Notes: generated from the letters alone by a model not told the origin. DNA of 50,343 bases from Globomyces pollinis-pini (GCA_025399215.1 MU621215.1:1-50343), one strand, 5' to 3'. Positions 32,354 to 44,172 are shown, counted from the first letter of the stretch. Numbers and translations are program-made.

Positions 32354-34529
32354 TCACATATTTCTGGCTGCTCTCATCTTCTTTTTCACAAATTTACGAA
32401 TAATGAACACGTCCTTCTTACTTCCAAATTCCATTTCTGGAGTTTCCGATTCAATTGTGGATTTCTTAATTCCATAGTGAACAATCTCTCCACCGCAACG
32501 CTCATTAAGATCGCCTGGTAATGTTTGAAATGTTTTTGCACAATCTACAAAAACGCGATGGTTATGTTTTTGGAAATCGTTTGAGAAATCAAGGGAAGAA
32601 ATAAGTGAGTGATAGACTGCTTCAGAATCAGGATAGATTCGGTAACTCAGGTATACCCATCCAAGTGTCAAAATCATTAAACAAAATTCAACCATGCAGA
32701 GGATTTGCGTGTAATTGAAATAATCTCCTTCCACTTTGACTTGCCCTGCTTTACTCCAAACATAGTAATCGCATTTATTCCGGCCAGTAACTTCATACTG
32801 TTCCATTGCATAGTTCGTTACTATTGAAAGCATAACAGTTACACCTAGATAGTCAATTGGTTTCTATGTACCATTCCACATGCGGTCAGGGTAGATCAAG
32901 CCGTCTGGAAGTGCAGCATAGGAAAGAATCTTTTCATGCTCGGTCGAATTCTGCGCATTTGTTCCAATCAGAGTCTCCAACATCGAAGCGATGTATGGAA
33001 CAAAACCGTATGTGTCATCTACAGGTTAATGAACTAATTATGAGAATACCCTGCAGATGGACAGATATCTGCCTTTCAAAAATGTCATTTGAATCTCCTT
33101 TTACTACAGTCGGAGCATTCGGAATATCAATTTCAAGCAATTTGGACAATGTCAGTTTATGCCATTCATCAACAATGAAGCTAGAGCGAATATCTCCAGT
33201 GCCAAATTTAACCGAAAAGGTACAGATTTGCTCCACTCCGTATCCTACATCAATAGAACTGTTCATTTTTCCCGCAGGTGTTTGAACAAGAATCTGTCCA
33301 TAGACAGAATGTGTCGATTCTTTCATATCTATCAGTTTTGTTCGAGTCTCTGTCACCTTTGTTTTCGCACTAACTTCCTCATAGCAATACGATGTGGCTG
33401 AATAGACAGATCCTGGACCTTTCACTTCAAAATCATATGGAATATCTTCCAAAGGCCATACAGCACATCCACCAACAAGCCCATCAGCTAAGGGTAGTGA
33501 GGTATAATGCAAATTGGTAGACTCAGCATTTCCTAAAAGATGGTTCATTAATCCCTCAGGTATTGGTGGAAAAGATGGATAAGTTGCATCAATACACATC
33601 CCAGTCTTGTAGTACGAGGGTGTAAGTGTAAAATCCATGTAGTAAGAAGAAACAATAATCGAAGCTTCAATAAACAAAGCCAATCCCATCATTATTTGGC
33701 GTATCTTCACTCCAGGAATATTTCCGTTGAATGGACCTTCAGAAAGATTGTTGATCGTGACACCTTTTCGACATACCATTCCTGCCAAAACTGTAACATG
33801 GATCACTTTACACAGATCATAAACCGCCAGAAGTAGAAGATGCCCAACTATATTTATCACGATATGAATGACTAAAATTGTCAGTGATCAATAGGTGATA
33901 CCATTGTAGTAATGAACAGATGGAAACCACAGATCTTGCAGGTTGGATATGCCAATAATTAACATCAACAACACTACGAAAACGTAAAATGCCTTGCAGA
34001 TGAAATTCAATAGCAAGGAGTGGTAGAATCTTCTAATGGAACGAATTTTTGACAGATTCATGAATTTCTTGAAATGAAATTCTGCTTTCTGGCGCAATGA
34101 TTTGCTACCCATTGAAGAACGCGATGAAAATGCACTCTTAATTGAACGTGGGTTTAAACCATGTCGCATCTTCTCTTTAATATACTGTTCTGCCTGATCT
34201 ACTGAGCCATTGGATGAAATTTCTTCTTCATCACCTTCTTCATCCGCATGGTCTTTTAATTCACTTGATTTAATAACGAACTGACCAAGTGTGTTGACCA
34301 CTTCTCCTTTTTCATCCAGAACATTTATAACATTAGCATCCAAATCGGAACCCTGAAATGAAGGTTTTTTAATCATCACATGAGGTTTTTGATAGCTATT
34401 TAGACTTTTCTCTTCAGGGTCCGGTTGATTAAGTTTGGGAATGTTTCCTTGAGAAAATTGGCCACCACGAAACGATGACTTTAACAACCCTGGTTCTTTT
34501 GAATCTTCTTGTTTCCTACTAGCGTCCAT
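32354..34529 (-). CDS. Multi-pass membrane protein, 695 aa, unrecognised
   Basis: Four exons (34529-33902, 33871-33050, 33018-32872, 32844-32354; introns 30, 31 and 27 nt). The first 175 residues are polar and disordered with an acidic patch (DEEGDEEEISSNGS) and basic patches. Three hydrophobic segments follow (VFVVLLMLIIGIS, INIVGHLLLLAVYDLC, MMGLALFIEASIIVSSYY), then a large region of about 250 residues with paired cysteines and N-glycosylation sites, probably extracytoplasmic, then a fourth helix (ILCMVEFCLMILTLGWVYLS) and a basic C-terminal tail. I do not recognise the family. Decayed copies of both ends lie just upstream, so it has been duplicated locally. Confidence 0.72.
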
Positions 34530-34641
34530 ATACAGATTTTATTTGTAAGATTTTATTTTAGGTCATTCAAACGCGTCACCTATGTATGGAAATTCATTTA
34601 GCAAGAAGTATAGAGATCAAGACATTTATCAAAGTCCAGTA

Positions 34642-34957
34642 TTATTTTTTAGATTCATATCCAATTAAAGGGTAATTTTCAATCCAGCTAGTTATGTTCA
34701 TCTTTTTCCAGAACGTTTTTAGTTGTGTCCGATCCAACTTGATTTTCCGGAAAAATTCAACAATAAATTTTCTGGGTGATGTTAGATAGTAACCTAAAAT
34801 ATTGAACCACAGCACACAGAGGATGTCAATAATTAGTGCAGTTTGATTTACAGAGTTTGTTGGGGAAGTTGTGTACCTATCATGATGAGTAATATGTACC
34901 TATGGACAACAATCAATCGTATTTGGCGTTGAAATGGAAAATAGAGTTATTTACTGG
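34642..34957 (-). pseudogene. Exon-like fragment, membrane-helix coding, possible paralogue remnant
   Basis: The minus strand has an open stretch ending in TAA at 34642 that encodes a hydrophobic helix (TALIIDILCVLWFNILGYYL) followed by a basic segment (FFRKIKLDRTQLKTFWKK). A 23-nt GT-AG segment at 34877-34899 could join a further stretch (FQRQIRLIVVHRY). No start codon or full gene can be built. The helix is vaguely similar to the last helix of the adjacent membrane protein (NYTQILCMVEFCLMILTLG). It is best read as a remnant of a lost gene. Confidence 0.35.
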
Positions 34958-35080
34958 GTGCCTTGCTATTTTATTATCAAGAAATCAGAAATATAGATTA
35001 GTTATTATAGTATAAATTAAAGCAGGATTGAAGTCCCCATCGTTTTCATATCAATACGAATATTGACCCCATCCATTTTA

Positions 35081-35366
35081 CCTCCAAATTCCCCAAAAAT
35101 GGAATTGTATCTGATTCAATTGCGGTTTTCTTAATTCCATAGTAGAGAAGCTTAGATCGCCTGGTAATGTTTGAAAAGTTATGTTTTTTTTACACAGTTT
35201 ACAAGACTCGATTTTTTTGTATTGAAGTCATTAAAGAAATCAAGTGATGCAATCAGAGACTGAACTAATACCATTTAGGTTTTTTGCATTAATTTATCTC
35301 CCTAGTAAAGTTGAACACCACGAAACAATGATTCTTTCAATCTTCTAGTTTCTGAACTGCTATTAA
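35081..35366 (-). pseudogene. Decayed, internally deleted copy of the 695-aa membrane protein gene
   Basis: 35081-35275 aligns at DNA level with the 3' end of the neighbouring gene (about 32421-32620), sharing words such as tcttaattccatagt, gatcgcctggtaatgtttga and gaaatcaag, with scattered indels. 35310-35366 aligns with the 5' end of the same gene (about 34461-34524: accacgaaac, caatcttct/gaatcttct). About 1.9 kb of the middle is missing, and frameshifts remove any coding ability. Confidence 0.75.
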
Positions 35367-35670
35367 GTATCGGTGAAAAAAAAAGACATAACAGTTCAGT
35401 ATTAAAACGCGACAGCATATACCAAGTGTGACTATTATAAACAAGGCTGATTAAGCTATGCGTATTTTTATAGTTTTCAAACGGAAATATGTTTCTGGTT
35501 CTTGACCGTCACTGTGACTCATACTTACGATTTTCTTCTGCCGATCTAAAATTTCTGGTATACACATGGAAAATCCGGCAGAATGCTGATACATTTCCCT
35601 CTTCAAATGTTTTGTGTGCTAATTTATATCAATCAGGGGAAATGGTGATATTATATTTATTAAACGTAGG

Positions 35671-38101
35671 TCAGCCTCTGAAAAATTTGCCCAAAAGACG
35701 ACCTGGATAACGTGCATTTTGTCTTCCTGAATTCCTCACATGATTCGACGTACTTGGCCTTTGGTCGAAATGTGTTATTCCAATAGATTCAGTGAATCTT
35801 CTGAATCGTGATGGGGCGGGATGAGTTTCTGGTTGAGTAATATTTTGATAACTACTTCTAACCTGACTGTTTTCGCTTTGGGTTTCAGTCATGTTGGATG
35901 TGGAACTTTTGAAGATGTTCGATATGTTCCTCCAAAGTCGTCTCCACCATACTGTTTTCCGAGCTCTATCCTTTATTGTCATATTGCTAACAAACTTTTC
36001 CGCTTGATTAATCAATCTCGATTCTGTCTCTAAGCTATCACCATCACTAGATGAGATTTCGACGTTGGCAGAACTAGTGTGAACTTCAGTGGGTTGTAAA
36101 ATAATTAAATTTTGTAATTCCTGCATCAATAATCGACCAGATTTGCAGATATCATCACTTTTCTGCATTTTTAACACCCAATCTAGGTCTATACTGCTTG
36201 TAAATTTATTCTCTTGGCTGTTCAACTTCCGAAATAGTGTGGTGTTAGTCGAATTTGTCCATGTATGTTTAATAACATCATCCAATGAGTATCGTTTACT
36301 TGGAAATGTACACAACATTCCTGATATTAATATCACAAGTTCTAATAATAAATAAATTTACAAGTATGTACCTTTTGACAAATACGGAGGAAAATCGATT
36401 CTTCCTTTCCGAACCTTTGCTGCTAAGCTAGTGAAATTTGGCCCATCGAATGGAAGTGTTCCAGTTACCATCCCAAAAAGACACACCTGAAGTAAGCATT
36501 TACCATTTTTTTTACCCCTAGAGACCAAACGTCAACCAGTTTTCCATCATACGGTTTATTATCATAAATTTCAGGTGCTGCATAGCAAGGACTTCCACAA
36601 TTTGTACGAAGGAACGTGTCTGTACATTTAGATAGGTCGTACTTACCATTAGTCATGAACGTTGCAAATCCAAAATCTAGTATTTTCACATCTCCTGTGA
36701 GACGATTGTATCGAATATTTTCTAATTTGATATCCCGATGAACAACGTGGTTTTTATGACAATAGTCTATGTATCAATATGTATTTGAATACCTATTGCC
36801 GACAGCACTTTAAAAAACAGTTTTCTTGATAATCCTTCCTCTATAGGACCTTCTCTGGATATATAATCAACCAAATCCTCCCCTTCCGCTAACTCAAAGA
36901 AGCAGTAAAAGTGAATATCTCCCAATACAGCCGTATTAAGTTTCACAATATTCGGATGGTTCAGTTTCATACCTATTACAGCTTCTCTAATCATGTACAG
37001 TTCTCTTTTGTAAACTTTAGCCCAAGCCTTAGTTGTATCCGAGCCATTCGCTATTGTTGCATTGGTGTCCTAATATAAACAACAAATCTAGCATACATCT
37101 GGAAGTGTTGGGCGGCGAACAGCCTTAACAACACACTATGGTTTAATTGTGTACTTTTACCCTTTCTTTCGTTTCACAATGAACAGCTAGCTTGACTTTT
37201 CCAGTGGCTCCTTCTCCAATAGTTCTACCAATCTCCCATTTTCCAATCATTTTTTTCCTTTCTCTGATTTCTTCCGTGTTTATCTGTTGTTTTTGAAAAA
37301 CTTGTTCAACAACAGTAGAAGAGGAGTCCTGTTTTTTGGTGATACTCATCGGGATTGTCCCCATTTGAGAAGTAGAAGAGTTTGAATTTGGAGAATTTAT
37401 CACATTCACTGTTTCTCTGTTACGAAGCAGTGCAGTAGTGTCAATTGATGGAATATCTACCTGCGACTTGACCTCCTTTCTAGCTTTGTGATTATCGCCA
37501 TTGCTAACTGGAACTTTTGGTAGTACTTTTGAAGGAGATTTATATCCCTTTCCAATAACTAAACCAGTTGGTCTGGCAGGAATAGGAGGTGGGGTTTTTG
37601 GATATGTATTAGTTCTATCCAAAGTGGTATCTATTGCCCTGCTGCTTTTTGAATGGTCTTTACGAGTATGAATTGAATTGTCCATCACACTCGGAGTGGG
37701 ATGCTGATGAGTAGATCGTGTCAATTTTGGAGAAGATGGTAATGGTATCGATTTTGCTGTTAGCAGCTCGGACACAAAGCTATCCTCTAGTTTGATTGAA
37801 TATCTAGTCAGATTATCCGATTCGTGGCTTTCAATGTGGTTCTGTTTTGCACCATCTGGTTCAACTAAATTCCAGACGGGGTCTTGAAACAAGCTGTAAA
37901 TAGAACTGTCTATTTTTAGGTTATTATCTATTTCTACACCATCTATGATTGAGATTGCTTGGATTTTCTCTGTACTACTTGACAATCTTCCACCTTTAAC
38001 AGATCTACGACCCAAACTCTCTATACCTTAGTATCGATTTTCCACTTACTTGTTTCTAAAATTTCTAATTCTCCAGCTACAGAATCTGGATGTGTAATCA
38101 T
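35671..38101 (-). CDS. SNF1/CAMKL-type serine/threonine protein kinase
   Basis: Seven exons (38101-38050, 38020-37161, 37135-37097, 37069-36793, 36766-36516, 36486-36372, 36341-35671; introns 25-30 nt) give 754 aa. The first 275 residues are disordered with a Pro-rich stretch (PKTPPPIPARPTG). The kinase domain follows: glycine loop GEGATGKVKL, Lys in CVVKAV, catalytic HRDIKLENI near residue 420, DFGFA, and the CAMKL-type activation loop end CGSPCYAAPE with DVWSLGV. The tail of about 200 residues has no recognised KA1 or UBA domain. The nearest families are SNF1, Kin1/MARK, Hsl1 and Kin4; I cannot choose between them. It shares a 300-bp promoter with MRE11. Confidence 0.9.
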
Positions 38102-38401
38102 TTGTGTGAAAATGTGAATCTGATGTTTGTTGACTTCAACAAAAACCAACGCGAACAAAAAGCCACCTGAATTCAACATCTACTATGGAATAATACCATA
38201 GAGAGTATTATTAAAGAATAAAATTCATTCCACATGAGGTGTTTATTATGCTTAAGTTGACGGGCCAAGTTACTAAGCACAATGCAATTTTTGATTGGTT
38301 CAAGAGAATTAAGAATAATTCTCTCCATCTTAATTTTTTATAATCGAATACAAAATGTAAATTCAAATAAAGTTGGATTTTTCATTTTTGTTTTATAAAA
38401 G
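38102..38401. promoter_or_regulatory. Divergent promoter, kinase / MRE11
   Basis: 300 bp between opposed start codons. No operator was recognised; the MRE11 side is AT-rich (tttttataatcgaataca near 38334). Confidence 0.35.
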
Positions 38402-40989
38402 ATGACATTGGATTCAGACGAATTCCACATATTAATAGCAACGGATAATCATGTTGGATACATGGAAAAGGATCCCATTAGAGGAGATGATTCATTCAAG
38501 TCATTTGAAGAAATATTACAGATTGCTGTCAAGGAAAAGGTACATCCATAAATGCAAACCTCGGAACAATACATTCATTTGAAGCTGAAATATACTCATT
38601 ATCTAACAGGTTGATTTCATATTGCTTGGTGGAGATTTATTTCATGACAATAAACCTTCCAGGAAATGTCTCCACACAATTATGACATTGATACGAAAAT
38701 ATTGCTTTGGTGATTCAATATGTGCAATTGAGATATTGTCAGATCAATCAGAGAATTTCCCAAAGGAATTCCCAATTGTGAATTATCAGGATCCGAATTT
38801 AAATGTATCAATGCCAATATTCTCCATCCATGGAAACCATGATGACCCTAATGGAGTAATATTTGACTCATCTGAGTATTAGGATGGAAATTTGTGTGCA
38901 TTGGATATGTTAAGTGTAGCTGGTTTGGTCAATTACTTTGGAAAACAGACCCAGGTGGACAATGTTGAAGTTAAACCTATTTTACTTCGAAAGGGTGACT
39001 CTCGTTTGGCATTGTATGGATTGGGTAACATACGCGATGAAAGATTGAATAGAACATTTGAGAAAAAGAAGGTATTACCGACATTTTTGACAATAGGTCA
39101 CAATGTTTCGTCCAAATGAGCATGTAGATGAATGGTTTAATCTATTGGTCCTTCATCAGAATAGGTATTTCATTAACCCGTTAATACTAGAATTGCACAT
39201 TCTGCTCACAGTTATATCCCTGAAAAGTATATTGACGATTTTATAAACCTCGTTTTATGGGGACATGAACATGAATGTAGAATTGATCCAGAAGGCACCC
39301 CTCATGATACATTTATCACCCAACCCGGTTCTTCAGTCGCAACGTCTTTGTGTGAAGGAGAAGCTGTTGAAAAGTAAAGCATTCTAACTGATTTTTTTAG
39401 AAAAGTGGGTATTTTATCTATAAAGGGTATATGCGACTAGTTGCTGATATTCAAGGGGATGAATTCAAGTTGAAAAAGATTCGCTTAAAAACTGTACGCC
39501 CATTTGAAATGGATTCTGTCGTTTTACAAGACGTAGAGGGATTGATTCCAGGGGATCAAAAAGCGGTGGAAGAATATCTGACAAACAAAATTAATGATAT
39601 GATACTTGCTGCGAAAACAAACTGGCAATCTTCAAACCCAACATTAGACAGTACACAATTTCCAAAACCACTGATAAGGCTTAAGGTATTCCATTTTTAA
39701 GTTACTTAAAAGAAAAACCAGGTTGAATACTCTGGAGGGTTTGTGTCATTCAATTCATCAAGGTTCGGGCAACGATTTGTAGATGAGGTGGCCAACCCAA
39801 GAGATATATTAATGTTTCATCGCAAGCTTGTACGAACTAGTAATTGATCATCTTACTAAATATTATTTCATAGAGAAAACCAAACCAACTTCAACTAATG
39901 CTGAAGAGTTTCTGATTAGTGATATGGCTGAATCAATGTAATGCAACTTTATATAAATAAGAAATACAGGGTAGAAGATTTGATTAGCAAATATCTGGAC
40001 CAAGAAAAGTTGGAAATATTGCCTGAAAATGAATTAAACACAGTAGTGGCCTCATTTGTAGCAAAGAACGATAAAGATGCTATTAGCGCTTATGTGGACG
40101 ACTCTATAGATATAACCCGAAAAACAATTGAATTGGATATTGAAATGGCTGATGATGTTCGGATGAAAGCGGCGATTTTAAATATTAAAGAATCTAGAAC
40201 AAGAGAGTTTGCGGAGAAAGAAGGAGTAAAAGTCAAATCTGTCGTCAGCAATCTTGTTGAACATATACCAAAAGCATCGAAAGCAACAAAAACGATACAT
40301 TTGGATAAGGTAATATATTGAATTGCTTATAGTGACAGGCTGATCTGGGATTTGAGGATGAAGTTATCCATGTGTATGAATCAACTAAAGCCGCACCAAA
40401 AACGTCCAAGCGAACTGTTAGTAAACGTAAAGGGGCAAGCAATGATCAAGATGATGATATGGATATTTCTGGAGAAGAAATAAAGTCTGTAACGAAAAAG
40501 AAAACAAAGCCTGTTAGAGCGACCACTAGTAAAAGGAAAGCAAAAGTAGTTCAATCAAGTGAAGAAGAAGAGGAGGAGGAGGACCCTATTGAAGAATTGC
40601 TAGATGATGATATTTCTAGCGAAGACGCACCACCAGTCGTTGTGAAGAAATCCACCAGAGCACCAGCCAGGAAACGAGTACCAGCTAGGAAAGTGGCAAA
40701 GGAGCCAGAAGCTAGTAACTGGACGCGTGAAACTCAGGATGAAGATATACTGGAAGTGGAACCTGTTTCTGTTGCTGGAGAAGGTGTTTCTTCCAGCTCC
40801 GCCTCCGCCTCAACTGTTGGCCTGAAGCGAGGGAGATTATTACCAACTAGCTTTGGGTCGTCTGCACCAAAGAAACAAAAGACCAGTAGCACACTCAAGC
40901 AAACCACATTGCAATTCTCAGGAACCCAACCTGACAGCGGTTCAGCCCCAAAGAGACAAAGAAAGTTGCCATTTGGGAAAAGATCATAG
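38402..40989 (+). CDS. MRE11: MRE11 double-strand-break repair nuclease
   Basis: Eleven exons (38402-38539, 38610-38855, 38883-39071, 39097-39164, 39191-39373, 39401-39426, 39456-39685, 39722-39829, 39876-39937, 39970-40309, 40339-40989) give 746 aa. The first intron is 70 nt, the longest placed in the window; the rest are 25-46 nt. Phosphoesterase motifs are intact: [24 protein letters not shown], and GHEHEC, followed by [10 protein letters not shown] and the MRE11-type DNA-binding region ([17 protein letters not shown]). The C-terminal 200 residues are charged and Ser/Lys-rich, with a Glu run. MRE11 is the nuclease of the MRE11-RAD50-NBS1 complex that processes DNA ends. One exon is only 26 nt. 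The 39830 intron acceptor was chosen for frame. Confidence 0.95.
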
Positions 40990-41056
40990 TATGTAGTTAA
41001 AAACCAATCGCGATAATAAATCACAAAAACAAACATTTAACTGTTATTGATATATC

Positions 41057-41859
41057 CTAATCACTACCATATCCACCAAAACCACCATCACTTCCACCCC
41101 AGCCATCACTATCACTACCGTGCCCACCGAATCCACCACCCATTTTACCCAACTTCTTTCCGAGGAATAATCCTCCCAAACCGCCAGCTGCGGCTCCAGC
41201 TGCCAATCCCATCCCACCAGACATTTTGCCTGGCTTTCCAGGTTTACCACCACTTAACATGCTAGTAATACCACCACCTTATTTTGAGTCACTAATATTC
41301 AATTACCTGATCCACCTCCTAGTTTGCCAGGCTTTTTACCACCTGCCAACATTCCAGCTAAACCACCCAGTAGACCCCCTGCAGCAGCTCCACCAGCCAA
41401 AGCTCCCATACCTCCAGATTGAGAAGGTTGTTGAGCATTTGGTTGTTGGCCATATGGTTGTTGTCCATAGGGTTGCTGTCCATAAGGCTGTTGCCCATAA
41501 GGTTGTTGTGCGTATGGTTGTTGACCATAGGGAGCTTGTTGTTGATTAGGTTGTCCATAAGGTTGTTGCCCATAAGGTTGTTGATTTTGGTCTCCAAAAG
41601 GTTGCTGGCCATAAGGCATTTGGGCATTTGCAGGTTGACCTTGTCCATATGGTTGATTAGGTAGAGGCTGTTTAGAATCAGCTGGTTGTGCAGCAACCTT
41701 ATCTTGAGGTTCACCAGCTGGAGGAGCATAACTTGGAGGAACAGCATCTCTTGGATCTTCCCAAGTGGAGACACCAGTTCTTGTATCAACAAAAAAGTAT
41801 CGCTTGCTATTAGGGTCAAACTGGGATATGAATCCTTCTGGTAATGGTCTTGTATCCAT
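41057..41859 (-). CDS. WW-domain protein with QPYG repeats and Gly-rich tail
   Basis: Two exons (41859-41307, 41277-41057; 29-nt intron) give 257 aa. Residues 5-38 form a WW domain (PLPEGF...[18 protein letters not shown]); the first of the two signature tryptophans is Phe, the second is kept. WW domains bind Pro-rich peptides. Then come about ten tandem QQPYG repeats, low-complexity sequence likely to be disordered or phase-separating. The C-terminal third is very rich in Gly, Ala and Lys, with hydrophobic glycine-zipper-like stretches ([19 protein letters not shown]) that could associate with membranes. The stop codon lies 67 bp from the MRE11 stop, so the genes converge. Exact function unknown. 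Confidence 0.8.
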
Positions 41860-42285
41860 TGATTATTATTAACTTGTTAAGAATCGCTTGATGGCTGTGA
41901 TGTGTGAAACAGTGTGCGAAAAGGCGTTAGTTGGATCGGTTATTGAATTGCATGGACATTCTTTTAGTATTTTTCCATAGTTGAACACAAAAGTGAGTGC
42001 TGGGTAGAGCAGAATGATATTTAAATCATTGGGCGTGTCAGTTATGATGAGACAATGGTTCAGTATCGTTTAGGTTTAAACCTGTTCGAATCTATGAAAG
42101 AGTTCTAATAATAACTGAACTCATTCATAGATTGTCTTGTCCTACTTCAAGTACTTACCATTGTTGAAGGCGTGTTTCGTGCCTTCAATTCCATTGAAGT
42201 TAACGTATAGATCAGAAGTAACTACATCACTTTGAACGTAATATCAATGTTCGAATTTATTTGTATAAATAATTTATTGGAATGG
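41860..42285. other. Intergenic region containing hairpins
   Basis: No gene. It serves as promoter of the WW-domain gene and 3' flank of RNase H1, and carries the clustered inverted repeats listed next. Confidence 0.45.
42072..42188. repeat. Cluster of three inverted repeats / potential hairpins
   Basis: A 12-bp perfect palindrome AGGTTTAAACCT (42072-42083) is followed by a 17-bp stem (AATCTATGAAAGAGTTC at 42089-42105 with 42117-42133, one mismatch, 11-nt loop) and an 8-bp stem (TTGAAGGC at 42164 with 42181-42188, 9-nt loop). The middle one is far longer than expected by chance. It could be a structured RNA, a terminator-like 3' element or a remnant of a small inverted-repeat element. Confidence 0.7.
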
Positions 42286-43130
42286 TCAAATATCTAATAA
42301 AGCCGCCTGTGTTGCTAATTGATCTGCCATTTCATTGCCAAGATGTCCAGAATGTCCTGCAACATACTTCTAAAGGAAATCAAGAAGGCTATTTCATTAC
42401 TATATTTACTTCACCACTTCTTGAGTGGTACAATGTATCCAATCTCATCCAAAGATCCTTGTTTAAAACATCATCACCATTACTCAGTTTCCAATCACGC
42501 TTTTTCCAGCCATGTATCCATTTAGTAATACCCTGTATAGTATAGTTTGAATCAGAGTGGATGATCACCTTTCTATCCTCGGATGTAATTTCCAATGCTC
42601 TAATTACCGCTTTTGAATCAACGTAAACTGTAAGTACCTTTCATCTCTGCGCGATTGTTTGTAGGGTTGGGATCATTTAATGGCTCTGATAAATTCCTTG
42701 AATCGTTCGGACCAAACCAAACACCCAATCCAGCTTTCGCCCCACGTTTACCATTGCCAACACATGAACCGTCTGTATATACTTCCACTACATTAACATC
42801 TCCATTGTGTAATTTCATTTTTTCCAACTCTTTCAACATTCCTTGACTAGATGTTTCTTTCGGTGTTGATTTTGATATAAATTGCCCGTATTTCTTTGTA
42901 GAATTACCAGATATTTCTTTTGGTGTTGATTTTGATTGCTTTGAAATAAATTTCCTATATTTCTTTGTAGAAATCCCACCGGTTGCAAAAGTAGATGCCT
43001 CTTCGAAAGATGTGAATGATTTGTAAACAGCACCAGAAAACCCATCTGTCTGCTCCTTACAATCATTCCAGTTGTTAAAAACTCCTACTTTCCTACCCTT
43101 TTTCACTGCATAGAATTTCTTTGATACCAT
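42286..43130 (-). CDS. Ribonuclease H1
   Basis: Three exons (43130-42638, 42609-42401, 42369-42286; introns 28 and 31 nt) give 261 aa. The N-terminal hybrid-binding domain is clear (KKFYAVKKGRKVGVFNNWNDC...AVYKSFTSFEEA). A linker contains two imperfect copies of a segment (KKYxxFISK...STPKE). The RNase H catalytic domain has Asp120 (VYTDGSC), Glu162 (NNRAEM), Asp184 (IHSDSNY) and a final Asp in GNEMADQLA; the AGHSG loop is present. It cleaves the RNA of RNA/DNA hybrids in nucleus and possibly mitochondria. The second splice was placed to keep the EVNIKYVAGHSG strand. Confidence 0.95.
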
Positions 43131-43192
43131 TAAAATGGTAACTTTTTGCTGTAGGTTTTGATTGATAATTTTTGGATAAATTTCAAATCAAA
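43131..43192. promoter_or_regulatory. 62-bp bidirectional promoter, RNase H1 / SEN2
   Basis: Only 62 bp separate two divergent start codons, both for RNA-cutting enzymes. It is AT-rich without a distinct TATA box. Such a short space must serve both genes, or the transcription starts overlap coding sequence. Confidence 0.55.
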
Positions 43193-44172
43193 ATGTACAA
43201 AAAACCATTACCAAAAAGCAGCACTCATTCTTTCCCATTCTTTCTACCTATCAACTTTAAGAATCAAGGATCTTTATTTAAAAAGATATGGACTTATCTT
43301 TGTTTTTACTGGCGATACATTAGGAATAAGTTCTATAGAAAGAAGCTCATCGCCAATATAAACAGGCATATTGTTGTGGAAATGAACCCAGATATTCTAT
43401 ACAGAAATGGAGCATTTGGAAAGGGGCAGTTGTCTAGAGGTGAACCAACTTGGCAACTTCGACACTTTCATGGACTTACCCAATCAGATGGTTCAAATGT
43501 GTGCAACTTTAATAGTTAGGCTTGGCGGATCAGAGAAAAATTACAGACTTCCAGACATGCACAAACTATGATGATTGGCGAAACGTATTTTCATCTGAAA
43601 AGGATGAACAATATATCTTAAAACCGGAAGAAGCATTTTTTCTCTCGTATGCATTGAATTGTCTAGATGTATATCAGGTATTATAGCTGTTTTTAAGATT
43701 GTAGGACGGTAAAATGCTTTCATTTGCTCAACAAGTTTTGGTTCAATTATTAACATGCTAGTGGAGCTACTATAGAAATTTATCTCGCGAGGTACCAAAA
43801 CAAGAGTTTGCAGTCAGATATGCGGTTTATCATTACTACCGTTCGAAAGGATGGGTGGTGAGGTGGGTTTAGTCAATTTTATGAGATAGATCTGGTATAC
43901 TTTTTGGAACTGACTACGTGCTGTATAAGAAAGGCCCAGAGTATCGCCATTCTGATTATGCTGTGTTTATCGTGACAAAGGATATACCATTAAAGTCCAT
44001 TATTGGTAAAAGTCGATGTTGTTTGCAATCGAAAAAGGTATAGATCAAAAATTAATAGTAGAACCTGTTGTTATGTTATGTATCAGTTCCACCTTCAATA
44101 GATACGTATGATTGTTTACAACAAATCAAGGTTTGGGATGTGGTAGTTAGTAGGTACCTGCCACAGCAATAA
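43193..44172 (+). CDS. SEN2: tRNA-splicing endonuclease subunit Sen2
   Basis: Six exons (43193-43490, 43520-43677, 43705-43734, 43762-43862, 43890-44037, 44062-44172; introns 29, 27, 27, 27 and 24 nt) give 281 aa. Family blocks in order: GAFGKGQLSRGEPTW, KPEEAFFLSYALNCLDV, YHYYRSKGWVVRSG, and the catalytic C terminus with Tyr208 (DYVLY), His216 (YRHSDYAV) and Lys245 (KKNLLLCYV), with spacing close to the yeast triad. It ends in VWDVVVSRYLPQQ. It is one of the two nuclease subunits of the TSEN complex, cutting the 5' splice site of tRNA introns. One exon is only 30 nt and one intron only 24 nt. Confidence 0.94.

Noticed and set aside
34877..34899. A complete separate gene around the 34.6-35.0 kb fragment
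   Set aside because: An in-frame stop upstream and absence of a start codon prevent a full model; kept only as a fragment.
41430..41600. CRISPR-like regular repeats
   Set aside because: The regular spacing is the coding repeat QQPYG in a eukaryotic gene, with no spacers.
41047..41819. Overlapping open frames on both strands over the WW gene
   Set aside because: Shadows of the repetitive QPYG and Gly-rich coding sequence; the minus-strand WW frame has the only domain.
42286..43130. RNase H from a retroelement
   Set aside because: It has the cellular RNase H1 layout with a hybrid-binding domain and introns, and no reverse transcriptase or integrase nearby.
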